Source of the DNA: Mucilaginibacter sp. SG564
Lineage (GTDB): Bacteria > Bacteroidota > Bacteroidia > Sphingobacteriales > Sphingobacteriaceae
NCBI RefSeq assembly: GCF_013149275.1
Contig: NZ_JABGNA010000012.1
Span: 124,001-188,000 of the forward strand
Reading direction: 5' to 3'
DNA: 64,000 nt
Shown here piece after piece: positions 43,840 through 53,591 of the stretch. The position numbers and the translations under genes are program-made. Under the pieces are notes generated by a model. It did not search any database and was not told the origin of the DNA. It worked only from the letters and a program-made list of their open reading frames with translations. The stretch's first letter is position 1, and each line of letters opens with the position of its first letter.

Positions 43840-44849
43840 AAAAGTGGTATTTTTAAAAAGGCAAGGTATAGTTCCCCATTTTTCTGGGTAGTCAACTCAA
43901 AATTTGAGCCATAAAGCATCGATAATCTTTTTGATAGATTGGAAATTCCAAATCCGTTTGTATTAGTCGGCACCGTTGAATTGAACCATCGGTTACTTGT
44001 ACTGAATAGCAAGTACCCACCCTTTTGCACCAGCGAGATATCTATTTGGTTTTGCTTACTTGACTTATTTATCCCATGCTTAAATATATTTTCCACAAAG
44101 GTCATCAGTAACATCGGAGGAATACGTAGTTCTGCCTGATATGCCTTCTCAAAATTGATAATAACACCGTATCGGATACGAATTCTTTCCAGCGCCATAT
44201 AGTTTTCAATAAACGCCACTTCTGTTGATAAGGGTACCACATCCTTTGGGCTTTCATCTACAAAATAACGCATGATATCAGATAAGCGCTCTATCAGATT
44301 GGCCGATGGGGGATCAACTTTGTAAACCTTGTAGTAAATATTATTCAGTGTATTAAACAAAAAATGAGGCTGTACCTGCGATTTAAGCAAATTGAGCTCA
44401 GCCTGGCTTTTTTGCAACATGATCTCTTCTGTTTGCTGTTTTAAAGTAAAATAAGCAATGGAAATGCGAAAAATAAGACTGAGAATATAGATCAGGATTC
44501 CGCTTGGGACATAATATAGCAATCTCCAAAAGCTGATGTGAACTGGTTTTATGATGGAGAAATATTGATAAACTATGATGGAGATATAACCCCGCAACAT
44601 CCCGACAACCACAAGAAGGAGTACCACCAGGACGCCGTACCATACAAATTTCCTTTTTTGATAAAATATGGGGTACAAGAACAGGATATTTCCATAAATG
44701 ATAATTGCGTAGGAAAGCGTGCTGATGATGGTAGATATTACAGACTTCCGGGGGCCGTCCATTGGTAATGCTGAAAAAAAGATCAACAATAATACCGCAA
44801 CCCAAATGAGCAGTTGAAGCAGTGTAGTGCCGGGCTTTTTTAATTTCAT
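43836..44849 (-). CDS. LytS/YehU-type sensor histidine kinase
   Basis: A 337-residue membrane kinase with four helices in the first 140 residues, no periplasmic sensor domain, and a His_kinase domain: QPHFLFNTLNNIYY holds the phosphorylated His162, followed by a GHKL ATPase domain (PPMLLMTFVENIFKHGI, GFGISNLSKRLSMLYG). The ATG at 44849 is chosen over a TTG two codons upstream. A full TATTTTTG box lies at 44863-44870 on its strand, so the leader is very short. It phosphorylates the LytTR regulator encoded downstream. Confidence 0.94.
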   Translation of the reverse strand: MKLKKPGTTLLQLLIWVAVLLLIFFSALPMDGPRKSVISTIISTLSYAIIIYGNILFLYPIFYQKRKFVWYGVLVVLLLVVVGMLRGYISIIVYQYFSIIKPVHISFWRLLYYVPSGILIYILSLIFRISIAYFTLKQQTEEIMLQKSQAELNLLKSQVQPHFLFNTLNNIYYKVYKVDPPSANLIERLSDIMRYFVDESPKDVVPLSTEVAFIENYMALERIRIRYGVIINFEKAYQAELRIPPMLLMTFVENIFKHGINKSSKQNQIDISLVQKGGYLLFSTSNRWFNSTVPTNTNGFGISNLSKRLSMLYGSNFELTTQKNGELYLAFLKIPLL

Positions 44850-44862
44850 ATTCAAAAATATC

Positions 44863-44870
44863 AGCCTTTT
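44863..44870 (-). promoter_or_regulatory. Probable promoter box of the LytS/LytTR operon
   Basis: TATTTTTG on the minus strand is a full match to TAnnTTTG, 13 bases before the kinase ATG. Confidence 0.45.
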
Positions 44871-45046
44871 ATATTTTAAGATACAGTTTTACATCGTTTG
44901 GGTATTATTCTCTGCGATTACCCTTAAAATTTAGATGGTTCACCAAAAAGACGTTAAAACCCCGGTTGTCGAATAAACAACCTTTTTCATTCGAAATAAA
45001 ACCGGGCGGGTCGAAAAGATTCGTGAAGGTAATTTGCAAAAGGCAG

Positions 45047-45068
45047 CTTTGATTATCAAAAATCAAAG
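45047..45068 (+). promoter_or_regulatory. Hairpin abutting the DUF2911 start codon
   Basis: CTTTGATT and AATCAAAG pair perfectly around ATCAAA and end two bases before the ATG. It could be an operator or a translation-controlling hairpin. Confidence 0.35.
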
Positions 45069-45070
45069 TC

Positions 45071-45586
45071 ATGAAAACATTTAAAAACATTTATCTGCTT
45101 TTAATCGCAGTAATTCTATCGGCCCCGGCTCATGCGCAAGTCCCTAAACCAAGGGTAAGCCCGGCCGAATCGGTAACCGGAAAAATTGGTGAGGCTACCA
45201 TTACTATTCATTACAGCAGCCCCTCGGTAAAGGGAAGAAAGATCTGGGGTGGTTTAGTTCCTTATGATACGGTTTGGCGTGCTGGTGCTAATGAAGCCAC
45301 CACATTTGAAATCGACAAAGACATCAAAATAGCGCATAAACAACTGCCTGCTGGTAAATATGGTTTTTTCCTGGTACCCAAAGAGAAAGACAAATGGATA
45401 GCTGTTTTCAATAAAGTACCCAATCAGTGGGGTGCGTTCAAATATGATGAAACCAAAGATCAGCTCCGCGTTGATGTAAAAACAACCACCTTACCAGATG
45501 ACCAGGAAATGCTGATTTATAAGATCACTCCAAAAGGGGTTTTATTAAACTGGGAAAAGCGATCGGTATTTATTCCGGTAAAATAA
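45071..45586 (+). CDS. DUF2911 exported protein
   Basis: A 171-residue protein with signal peptide ending SAPAHAQ (residue 23) and a single DUF2911 domain: ITIHYSSPSVKGRKIWGGLV, VWRAGANEATTFEID, LPAGKYGFFLVP and WGAFKYDE are the family blocks. DUF2911 is common in Bacteroidota and of unknown role; its beta-rich body suggests binding. It starts a plus-strand series with a small lipoprotein (55-base gap) and a TonB-dependent receptor, divergent from the LytS/LytTR pair, which may regulate it. A perfect small hairpin sits directly before the start codon. Confidence 0.9.
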   Translation: MKTFKNIYLLLIAVILSAPAHAQVPKPRVSPAESVTGKIGEATITIHYSSPSVKGRKIWGGLVPYDTVWRAGANEATTFEIDKDIKIAHKQLPAGKYGFFLVPKEKDKWIAVFNKVPNQWGAFKYDETKDQLRVDVKTTTLPDDQEMLIYKITPKGVLLNWEKRSVFIPVK

Positions 45587-45641
45587 TCCCATAAGCAGAA
45601 CCAGAACTTATCTATTATCAACCAATTAAAAATCTATCCAA

Positions 45642-46145
45642 ATGAAAAAGGTTCTTGTATCAACTTTTCGTGGCGTATTTGTATTTGCAATATATGCTAT
45701 GATGGTTTCGTGCGGCAAAAGTGGAAGTAACAAAGTTACTCCTCCGCCTACAAATGGTCATACACTAAAATTTACTATAACGGTTGCAGGAATCGCGTCT
45801 ACGGGTAATCAGGGCTTAATAAACCTGGTATTTAACGGAGTAGAAGCTGCCGATCCTACAAATAAAACTAAAACCCTTTGGAAAATAAATGGTGCTGAGC
45901 AACAAAACCAAACCCTTCTCAAATTTAATGCGCTTGATTTTCCACAGGGTAAACCAACTACCATAACGATAGAATCAACCGTGCCTTTATATTCACCAGT
46001 TGTTAACTTACATTTTGCAAATGCCACGTTACTTCCTGCTTATACCATCAGTGTTAAAGCAGAAGAGGATGGGAAAGTACAAGTTGATGATGAAAGCATC
46101 AGCATTACAGGCGCCAATATTTATGATCATACCTATACCTACTAA
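45642..46145 (+). CDS. Small lipoprotein of unknown function
   Basis: A 167-residue protein with a lipobox, MVSCGKSG (Cys about 24), then a Pro/Thr linker and a beta-rich domain of about 125 residues (TLKFTITVAGIASTGNQGLI, PTTITIESTVPLYSPVVNLH). I recognise no family; the fold may be immunoglobulin-like. It follows the DUF2911 gene by 55 bases and precedes the TonB-dependent receptor by 148 bases, a gap that carries stem-loops. It is probably a surface or periplasmic partner of the receptor. Confidence 0.75.
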   Translation: MKKVLVSTFRGVFVFAIYAMMVSCGKSGSNKVTPPPTNGHTLKFTITVAGIASTGNQGLINLVFNGVEAADPTNKTKTLWKINGAEQQNQTLLKFNALDFPQGKPTTITIESTVPLYSPVVNLHFANATLLPAYTISVKAEEDGKVQVDDESISITGANIYDHTYTY

Positions 46146-46261
46146 CCATTCACATGGTTAGTAGTGACCGATTAATATCCGGGCTCTATGGCAATTAGTG
46201 AGCGCAGCAACATAAGACCAGGACACGATCGATTTTATCACCTACCAACGCCATAGAGTCC
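46140..46261 (+). ncRNA. Structured intergenic region before the receptor gene
   Basis: A 9-base perfect hairpin (TACTAACCA, 46140-46148, with TGGTTAGTA, 46155-46163) overlaps the lipoprotein stop. A second stem pairs GGGCTCTATGGC (46181-46192) with GCCATAGAGTCC (46250-46261) at 11 of 12 positions. Neither has a T-run, so simple termination is unlikely; attenuation or RNA processing is possible. Confidence 0.35.
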
Positions 46262-46293
46262 ATTTACTTTCCATTTATTAAAATTTCATCCAG

Positions 46294-48771
46294 ATGAACC
46301 TGTTTAAGTTCAAATTAGTAATAACCATACTCGTGCTTTCGGGCATTTGTAATAATCTATATGCTCAAAACAATGGAAGGATAATTGGCCTGGTAAAGGA
46401 TGCCCAAACTCATGAAGCCATCTCTTTTGCCACTGTGGCTTTAATAAACTCCACAACTAAAACTAATATTTTGGCAACGCAAACAGATATCAGCGGGAGT
46501 TTTGTGATGGGCAATTTACCTCCGGGTACATTTACGCTCAGGCTAAGTTATTTAGGCTATAACCCTGTTGTTAAAGAGAATATTATTATCAATACTTCTG
46601 TTAATACCTTAAACGTGGGTGAAATTCAAATGAGTTCATCGCCCAACAAAGTATTAAATGAGGTAACCATTACAGCCAAAAAACCAACCCTGCAAAACAA
46701 AGACGGGAAAAAAGTTTTCGCTGTAAACCAAAGTCTGGTAAGCCAGGGTGGCACCGCTGCCGATCTGTTACAGAATGTGCCCACACTTCAGATTGACGCG
46801 AATGGCAATGTTAACCTGCGGGGATCAACCGGGGTAAAGGTATTGGTTGATGGCAAACCATCGCTCATTGCCGGTGGCGACGTTACACAAATCCTTCAAT
46901 CTATCCCGGCCAGTTCCATCGAAAACGTGGAAGTAATTGCCAATCCATCTGCTAAATATGATGCCGAGGGCCAGGGAATTATCAATATCATTTTAAAAAA
47001 GAATAGTAAAGCAGGTTTCAATGGTTCTGTGACTGCCTCCGCTGGTACCCGCAATAATTATAATGGCAGCGGGAGCTTAAGTTACCAAACAGGCAAAGTA
47101 AATGTTTACGGAAATTACAGCTTGCGCGATGGAGATACCTATAGTAATGGTTTTCAGTATCTCACCTTTTTACAGCCAACAGATGCAACGGTTTACTCTA
47201 ATGAAACCTTCCCTTCTACCACGCATAACAAGATACAAAATGTAAAGGCGGGCATTGATTATTCATTTACACCCAAAAGCATCCTGAGTGTTTCGGCTAA
47301 CCTCAATCTGCGCGATACCCACCGTGATGAATTATTAGAAATCAATAATTTGGATGCAAACAACACACCCATTCAGTTAAATCATCAAAATAATACCACC
47401 ACCAGTAATGGAAAAAGCGATGAGCTGGACCTGGATTACAGCCAGCACTTTAAAAAACCTAAAGAGGAATTGACTTTCAACTTTTCTTATGCTCATGGCA
47501 CCTCCCGCAATCTCCAGGTTTATCAAAACCATTCAAGCATTATAAGCCCACGGGGGCCAGTACCTCCGGATCCTAATCCCTTAGAAAGCGATTTATGGAA
47601 CAATGGTAATAATTATAATATACAGGCCGATTACATACTGCCTACAGGTAAAACAGGGCAAATATCTGCCGGCTACCGTAGCCAGATCAGCCTGGGCAAC
47701 AATAATCAATATGCTTATGATCTAAGCAATGGGGTTTCCTCTCCTTTCTATACTTATACCAACCTTTTCAGCAGCAATAAACAGATTCATGCCCTCTATT
47801 TAAATTACCAGGATCAAATCCGAAACTTTAACTATGAAATAGGGTTAAGAGCGGAGGATTCTCACCTAAACGCTACCTACACCGCGTATGACCCCAACAA
47901 CTCGTTATACAGCACACCTATCCGGGTGCCCAGTAAAGGTTTGTATCCCAGTGTATTTTTAACGCAAAAATTGAAAGCCGACCAGCAGTTGCGGTTTAGC
48001 TTTACCAACAGAGTAACCAGGCCTACGCCAAGAGAGCTTAATCCATCCACAGATTTCTCTGATCCAACAAATTATGAAACAGGCAATCCGCATTTGATAC
48101 CCGAGAGCATTAATTCCCTGGAACTGGGGTACAATAAAAACTGGAAAAACATTTCATTTACCTCGAGCTTTTACTATAGCCGGCTTAATAATGTCATTAA
48201 ACACATTGAGAGCGCACCAGTTAACGGATTGATCATCACCACAGCTCAAAATTTAAAACATTCTACAACCACAGGCCTGGAGCTGATTGGGCATTTTGAT
48301 TTGATCAAAGCCTGGGATTTTACCGCCAATGCCAACATTTTTGAGCGGCAGAATGATGCTGCCCCCCAATTTGGAATAACGGCAAACAGTGGCTTAAGCT
48401 GGAATGCCAACATCACCAATAACATAGCTATTGCAAAAAGCCTGGCCATGCAGATCAGGGCAGATTATCGCGCTGCTGATTTTATTATCCAGGACAGGAA
48501 CCGCCCGGCATTTGGCCTTGATGTAGGCGCCAAATACGATTTCCCGGGCAATCAGGCTTCTTTGAGTTTTAATAGCGTTGATATTTTCAACAGCCGTAAA
48601 TGGGCATTTTTAAGAAGCAGCGATGCTTTGCTCCTGGATTTTCAGCGCCGTACACTGGGTTCAAGAGCTACGCTAAGCTTTACTTATCACTTTGGTAAAA
48701 GCACGGGCGTTTACAAACAACCTAAGAAGAAAGAAGATAGCCCGGATAAGCGGATTGATGATGCTTCTTAA
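46294..48771 (+). CDS. TonB-dependent outer-membrane receptor
   Basis: An 825-residue receptor of the OMP_b-brl_3 type, not SusC. A signal peptide (to NNLYAQ, residue 25) is followed by a carboxypeptidase-regulatory-like domain (RIIGLVKDAQTHEAISFATV, 29-115), a plug (GTAADLLQNVPTLQIDANGN, VLVDGKPSLIAGGD) and the barrel, ending in a lysine-rich tail (KQPKKKEDSPDKRIDD). This group is frequent in Bacteroidota and usually lacks a SusD partner. Ligand unknown; it probably belongs with the preceding lipoprotein and DUF2911 genes, and may be controlled by the neighbouring LytTR system. Confidence 0.92.
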   Translation: MNLFKFKLVITILVLSGICNNLYAQNNGRIIGLVKDAQTHEAISFATVALINSTTKTNILATQTDISGSFVMGNLPPGTFTLRLSYLGYNPVVKENIIINTSVNTLNVGEIQMSSSPNKVLNEVTITAKKPTLQNKDGKKVFAVNQSLVSQGGTAADLLQNVPTLQIDANGNVNLRGSTGVKVLVDGKPSLIAGGDVTQILQSIPASSIENVEVIANPSAKYDAEGQGIINIILKKNSKAGFNGSVTASAGTRNNYNGSGSLSYQTGKVNVYGNYSLRDGDTYSNGFQYLTFLQPTDATVYSNETFPSTTHNKIQNVKAGIDYSFTPKSILSVSANLNLRDTHRDELLEINNLDANNTPIQLNHQNNTTTSNGKSDELDLDYSQHFKKPKEELTFNFSYAHGTSRNLQVYQNHSSIISPRGPVPPDPNPLESDLWNNGNNYNIQADYILPTGKTGQISAGYRSQISLGNNNQYAYDLSNGVSSPFYTYTNLFSSNKQIHALYLNYQDQIRNFNYEIGLRAEDSHLNATYTAYDPNNSLYSTPIRVPSKGLYPSVFLTQKLKADQQLRFSFTNRVTRPTPRELNPSTDFSDPTNYETGNPHLIPESINSLELGYNKNWKNISFTSSFYYSRLNNVIKHIESAPVNGLIITTAQNLKHSTTTGLELIGHFDLIKAWDFTANANIFERQNDAAPQFGITANSGLSWNANITNNIAIAKSLAMQIRADYRAADFIIQDRNRPAFGLDVGAKYDFPGNQASLSFNSVDIFNSRKWAFLRSSDALLLDFQRRTLGSRATLSFTYHFGKSTGVYKQPKKKEDSPDKRIDDAS

Positions 48772-48906
48772 CGATAAAAAAGTTCATGTTTTCGGTCAAT
48801 ACTACAATTTCTTCAATCGTTCTTTAGATCAGTTAGTAGTAATTAGGTGTTCAGAAGAAAATGCCTAATTTATTAGCTTACGCAGCTTCTCACTTCGTGA
48901 AATGCT

Positions 48907-51003
48907 TCAATTATTCAAGGGTAACTCTACGTAAAAAAATGTTCCGTTGTTTTGCTTGCTTTCAAACCAGATATGCCCTCCATGAGCTTCTACTATCTGT
49001 TTAGAGATGGCCAGTCCCATGCCAAAGGGTTGTTCACCGGCTGTTCCTGGCCTTTTGGCTTCGGTGAACATATCGAATATCTTATCATGCATTTCTTTGG
49101 GTATACCTATACCATGATCTTCAATAGTTATCAATACGCTATCTTCCTTGCCGATCATCTGCACATTGACAACAGCACCGCTTGGACTGAACTTAATCGC
49201 ATTGGCTATCAGGTTACTGATTACCCGCCACATTTTTTCACGGTTAATGCTAATGGTGAGATGATCAGCAGTTAACAGGATCTGCTGCCCCTTTGCTTCT
49301 GCTTTAAAATGTAAAAGTTCTACACAATAATGGAGTAGCGTAAACATATCAACAGGCTCCATTTTCAATTCTTCGACCCGAGTGTGAATTTGTAAAAGAT
49401 CATCAATCAGGTTCAGCGAATTTTTTCCGGAAGTCTTGATCAATTCCAACATGGTATGATCATCACCGGGCCTATGTCTGTTATCCAGCATCATGGTAGC
49501 AACGGTCATCATGGCACCTACGGGGTTACGCAGGTCATGTGCCACCATTTTCATCATACGGGTATTATCTTCCTGGCTTTGCTCCAGCGCGGTAAGCGTT
49601 TTTTGCATCTGCGTATTATATTCGCTGATCTTCTGGTTCAGCTTGGTAAGTTCATTCACACTATTGCGGTAACGCTTCAGGTTATACCATACCAATAGTA
49701 AAATAATGATCGTCATCACCGCAAAAACAATGATTGCAACCAGGTAAGTGGTTTTTAACTGATCGTTTTTGCTTAATAAAGTTAACCGGTATTGCTGTTC
49801 GATATTCTTAAATCCCTGATCTATATCGGCGATCTTTAAACCCTTACTAACCTCATCCAACGAATCGCGCATTTTATCATATTGCTGAACATACTGGTAT
49901 GCCAGTGCAACCTGTTGAGTTTTATCGTAATAGTTCCATTTTAGTTTTTTCCATTTCAGCCGATTATCAGCATTGCTCTGGCTTTTCCCGCGCCCGGCAA
50001 GCAAATCCCGCTCAATTTGTCCCAATAAAGAATCGGCAGCCGTAAACCGCGAAAACTTTATGTACAAACCAGCCAGTTTTAGCTGCGCTGTTTGCGCGTC
50101 TTCCATAGCATACCCGGGCCTGTTATTGATATGAATGCTTTCCTGCAGATATTTTTCTGCTTCCGTATAACTATTCATCAGAGCATAGGTGCCACCCAAA
50201 TTACCGTACACAACCGCCCGGGCCATTTCTGCAAACTGTTTTTTATCCGGAAAGCGCCCGGCATTACGGTCAATAAAGGTTAACGCGCGTTTGTAGTAAT
50301 AAACAGCGCTATCGCGCATATTTGCCTGTTCAAAACACAGCGCTATCGTATTGAGGTGCGATTGCGGGTAAATAAATAAGTTACTAAAGCCTGCGCCAGC
50401 TTTACAATGACTGTTTTCGGCGAATGCCTGCTTAAAGTAAGGGATAGCTCTTAAGTAATTGCCTTGACTATATCTTACCATTCCTAATTGATAAGTGATC
50501 TGGCAATAGCTGCAACTATCCAGGTTTTTTTGAGCGAAGAGCTTACCATCATAATAACATTTAAAGGCCTCGGCGTATTTTTTTTCAACCATCAATACAT
50601 CGCCTTTGGCAAATACGGCACCAGCATATTCGGCTTTGTATTGCAGTTCCTTACCTTTCAGTATCAACATCATACTATCGGCATATAATTTTTCCTTTAC
50701 CAGGTTTTTGTCGTAGTATAAATAATAATTAGCCTTTTGATTATATTTTTTCCACAGGTCAGGGATTCCGGGATCAAAAAAAACGTTGTATGCCGAATCG
50801 AGATAATTAACAGAACGCTCCAGTTGACCGCTATTAAGTAAAGTATTGGCTTTGTCGATAATAGAATCGGCAAGTGCGGGATGATTATTATTTTTTGTAG
50901 CTACTTGCTCACACGCAGATAAAAACAGAATACAAATGAATAGGGGAACTAAGTATCCCCATTTTATTGATTTAGCAAGATATAAGCATAAAGGCAAAGG
51001 CAT
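48907..51003 (-). CDS. TPR-containing sensor histidine kinase
   Basis: A 698-residue kinase. The N-terminus has a hydrophobic segment ending in a lipobox-like LSACEQ (Cys31), followed by about 370 residues of TPR-type helices (YAEAFKCYYDGKLFA, YLRAIPYFKQAFAENS, YTEAEKYLQESI). One transmembrane helix at about 415-440 leads to a coiled coil and the kinase: HDLRNPVGAMMTV (phospho-His), NLIANAIKFSP (N box), DHGIGIPKEMHDKIFDMF and GMGLAISKQIVEAHGG (G boxes). It should sense periplasmic cues through the TPRs. No receiver domain or response regulator is attached or adjacent in the same operon. Confidence 0.93.
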   Translation of the reverse strand: MPLPLCLYLAKSIKWGYLVPLFICILFLSACEQVATKNNNHPALADSIIDKANTLLNSGQLERSVNYLDSAYNVFFDPGIPDLWKKYNQKANYYLYYDKNLVKEKLYADSMMLILKGKELQYKAEYAGAVFAKGDVLMVEKKYAEAFKCYYDGKLFAQKNLDSCSYCQITYQLGMVRYSQGNYLRAIPYFKQAFAENSHCKAGAGFSNLFIYPQSHLNTIALCFEQANMRDSAVYYYKRALTFIDRNAGRFPDKKQFAEMARAVVYGNLGGTYALMNSYTEAEKYLQESIHINNRPGYAMEDAQTAQLKLAGLYIKFSRFTAADSLLGQIERDLLAGRGKSQSNADNRLKWKKLKWNYYDKTQQVALAYQYVQQYDKMRDSLDEVSKGLKIADIDQGFKNIEQQYRLTLLSKNDQLKTTYLVAIIVFAVMTIIILLLVWYNLKRYRNSVNELTKLNQKISEYNTQMQKTLTALEQSQEDNTRMMKMVAHDLRNPVGAMMTVATMMLDNRHRPGDDHTMLELIKTSGKNSLNLIDDLLQIHTRVEELKMEPVDMFTLLHYCVELLHFKAEAKGQQILLTADHLTISINREKMWRVISNLIANAIKFSPSGAVVNVQMIGKEDSVLITIEDHGIGIPKEMHDKIFDMFTEAKRPGTAGEQPFGMGLAISKQIVEAHGGHIWFESKQNNGTFFYVELPLNN

Positions 51004-51141
51004 AAGCTAAACATTTGATAGCATTTATAAAAGGTATACGGATAAGGCTTAGATAAAGTTAAAATTTGTATTTATAAACCATCAAACTGATCAATTGCTT
51101 TTGCCGAAAAAATTTAAACTATGTAGTTTAATAAGGAGCTA

Positions 51142-53430
51142 TCATTCATATCCATTTTTTAACACAAGCACCGCGCCGGGTTTAAAGTCAAGATCAATAA
51201 GGCCATCTTTAAGGTTGCCTATTTCAACATCCGTTTGACTTTGAGCAAACCATGTTTTGAACGGGAGTTTCAATTTGGTTTTCCCACCTTTTTCAGATAC
51301 AATCTTCACTTCATCAATTTGGCCATTTTCCTTTTTTACGCTGACCAGGAAGGCCCCTTCGGCCCGCAAATTTTCAAAGGAAAGGTTTTTCCACGTAGCC
51401 GGTATAGCCGGTGTTATCTCGATAAAACCCGCATAACTTTGCAGCAGCATTTCCTGCAACCCCGAAGCAAAGGCGAAGTTACCCTCCAAAGTAAAAGGGC
51501 GATATTGAAACTTGGAATAACCCGATTTCGTTTGATCGCCATTTAGGTGGAAACTATTGATGGAGCAAAACGCTTTGGCAAAAATAGTGAGGTCTTTAGC
51601 AGCGCCCAGGCCATCTTTTGCACGGGCCTTCATATTGGCCAGCCACGAATAAGAGTAACCACACCAGTAAGCAGGCCCCACACTATCCAGCAAATGGATG
51701 GAGTTTTTAATAACCGATTGCGCCATTTCGCCATCCTCCCATTTCAGCAAACCCAGCGGATAGATACACAACATGTTGGAAAAATGCCTGTGCGATTGAT
51801 TATAAGCCATGGAAGGTGCAAACATCAATTCATTAGCCGGCGTTACCGCGAAGTCATCAAACTCATCATATATCTTTTGCCAGTGCGCTGCTTCGGCTTT
51901 TTGATCCAATTCGGTAGCCAGCTCGGCCGCGGCTTTAAAAGTAAATTTCATCAATGCCAGATCGTAATTGGTGTTTTGATGAAACCAGGCGGTAATGTCG
52001 TTATCATTGATCTCGGGACTTGAGCTGATAGGCAATTTACGATGGCCTTTGCTATCTAAAACCGTCAGACTTTCGATAAACTGGGCGGTTGATTTTATCC
52101 ATGGATAGGCCCGGATACGCAAAAAGTTTTTATCCATGCTATAGCGCCATTGCAAATAGTAATGCTGTCCCAGCCAGGAAGATACCGTTGGCGAAAGCGA
52201 GTATTGTATCCATCCGCCCATTTCTGTACCGTTCATGGTTGTAACGCCCGGTACGGCCAATCCGCTTTTACCAAAATACATTTTGGTATACCGTTGGTAA
52301 TTGGTTTTATTGGCATCCAGATGGTTCAGGTAAGCCATGCCCTCATCCAGGTGGTTAGCGCTGTAGCTGGGCCAATAGCTAAGCTGCGTATTCAAATCGT
52401 GGTGAAAATCGCCTTTCCAGGGTGGCAGGCGACCGTTATCTGCCGTCCATACCGCTTGCAGCGAGATTGGCGGGGCACCTACCCGTGATGCCGAACCAAA
52501 TTTGTATTGCTCCAGGTACCACTGTTTCTCCAACAACGCGTCCGGTATATGAATGGCCGATTTGCTCCAGAAATTATCCCACCAGTTTTCATGCGAGTCG
52601 AAATCAGTCTGAAGTCCCCGTTTTAAGGCGTTCGCCGATACTGCGGCAGCTGTGGGGTTGATCTTTTTAGCGGGATATTGTGAGGAGATAGTCCACACAC
52701 CTTCTATAGTGTTTGCATTTACCTTATGCCAGCTTACGTTGATCTGGTAAGTAAAACCGCCCCAACCCTTTTGTTTATAGGTAATACTATTGCCTTGCTG
52801 ACTGATGGTTCCGGCCGGATAACCCAGGCGCGACAGGTCATCACCGCCAACCGGGTCTCCTGATACTTTTATTGCACCCTGGTATTTTGGGGCTATCAGT
52901 TTGGGCTCAAATCCTGTTTTGATATTCTCAAACCTGAACCAGCCTACCGGCGCCGTGGCATGTACAAAGGTTTTCAACACAATGCCATTTGCCCACCTAA
53001 CCGTGCATAACGCGTTGGACAGGTGCAGATTGACAGATTTTACCTTTCCCCAATCTTTGGTATCAAACTCCAACGCGCCGCCAGGAATTTTGGAAGGAGC
53101 CGGTTCATGATCATAAGGTTCATCCAGATACTTTTGCACGGGTTTATAGTCCTTTTTATTTACCTGGTTAATAACCCATTGATAGCTAAATTCTTTACGG
53201 TGCAAGCCCTTCATTGGGCGCTGATCCCAAAGGTCGGCCCTATCGAGCGAGAATCGTAAATGATCGCCCTTCTGCCATATCAACGCGCCCAGCATGCCAT
53301 TACCCAGCGGAATAGCCTCGTCCCATTGCCTGGCCAGGGTATCAAATTTTAAGTCGTGCTTTGTTTCATTTTGTGCCGATACACTTTGATAAAATAAAAG
53401 ACCAGCGATGATCAGGATTGCTTTTCTCAT
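51142..53430 (-). CDS. GH95-like glycoside hydrolase, exported
   Basis: A 762-residue exported enzyme with signal peptide ending SVSAQ (residue 19). Residues 28-50 (QWDEAIPLGNGMLGALIW) match the GH95 N-terminal domain, and the (alpha/alpha)6 barrel carries FHHDLNTQLSYWPSYSANHL, the place of the GH95 catalytic Asn-Asp region. GH95 enzymes are inverting alpha-L-fucosidases or L-galactosidases. Several GH95 blocks are diverged, so specificity is open and a related unassigned family is possible. It is monocistronic, beginning 161 bases from the divergent LysE-family gene. Confidence 0.78.
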   Translation of the reverse strand: MRKAILIIAGLLFYQSVSAQNETKHDLKFDTLARQWDEAIPLGNGMLGALIWQKGDHLRFSLDRADLWDQRPMKGLHRKEFSYQWVINQVNKKDYKPVQKYLDEPYDHEPAPSKIPGGALEFDTKDWGKVKSVNLHLSNALCTVRWANGIVLKTFVHATAPVGWFRFENIKTGFEPKLIAPKYQGAIKVSGDPVGGDDLSRLGYPAGTISQQGNSITYKQKGWGGFTYQINVSWHKVNANTIEGVWTISSQYPAKKINPTAAAVSANALKRGLQTDFDSHENWWDNFWSKSAIHIPDALLEKQWYLEQYKFGSASRVGAPPISLQAVWTADNGRLPPWKGDFHHDLNTQLSYWPSYSANHLDEGMAYLNHLDANKTNYQRYTKMYFGKSGLAVPGVTTMNGTEMGGWIQYSLSPTVSSWLGQHYYLQWRYSMDKNFLRIRAYPWIKSTAQFIESLTVLDSKGHRKLPISSSPEINDNDITAWFHQNTNYDLALMKFTFKAAAELATELDQKAEAAHWQKIYDEFDDFAVTPANELMFAPSMAYNQSHRHFSNMLCIYPLGLLKWEDGEMAQSVIKNSIHLLDSVGPAYWCGYSYSWLANMKARAKDGLGAAKDLTIFAKAFCSINSFHLNGDQTKSGYSKFQYRPFTLEGNFAFASGLQEMLLQSYAGFIEITPAIPATWKNLSFENLRAEGAFLVSVKKENGQIDEVKIVSEKGGKTKLKLPFKTWFAQSQTDVEIGNLKDGLIDLDFKPGAVLVLKNGYE

Positions 53431-53578
53431 AATAGGTACAATTTCAGGCTATTCAAAATTGGCTAAAACCACTCTTTGGCAATTTATGGTTTTGATTTTA
53501 CTATGTTACTAATATCTGTTAACAGACACAAATCATTCACAAAATACTTACCCCCTGCCGCAACTCTCTCCGAATCGC

Positions 53579-53586
53579 TATCTTTG
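53579..53586 (+). promoter_or_regulatory. Probable -7 box of the LysE-family gene
   Basis: TATCTTTG is a full match to TAnnTTTG only five bases before the ATG at 53592, so the transcript would be leaderless or nearly so. Confidence 0.45.
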
Positions 53587-53591
53587 AAAAT

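Noticed and set aside
46294..48771. SusC assignment for the receptor
   Set aside because: It is about 200 residues shorter than SusC, lacks the SusC plug signature and has no SusD neighbour.
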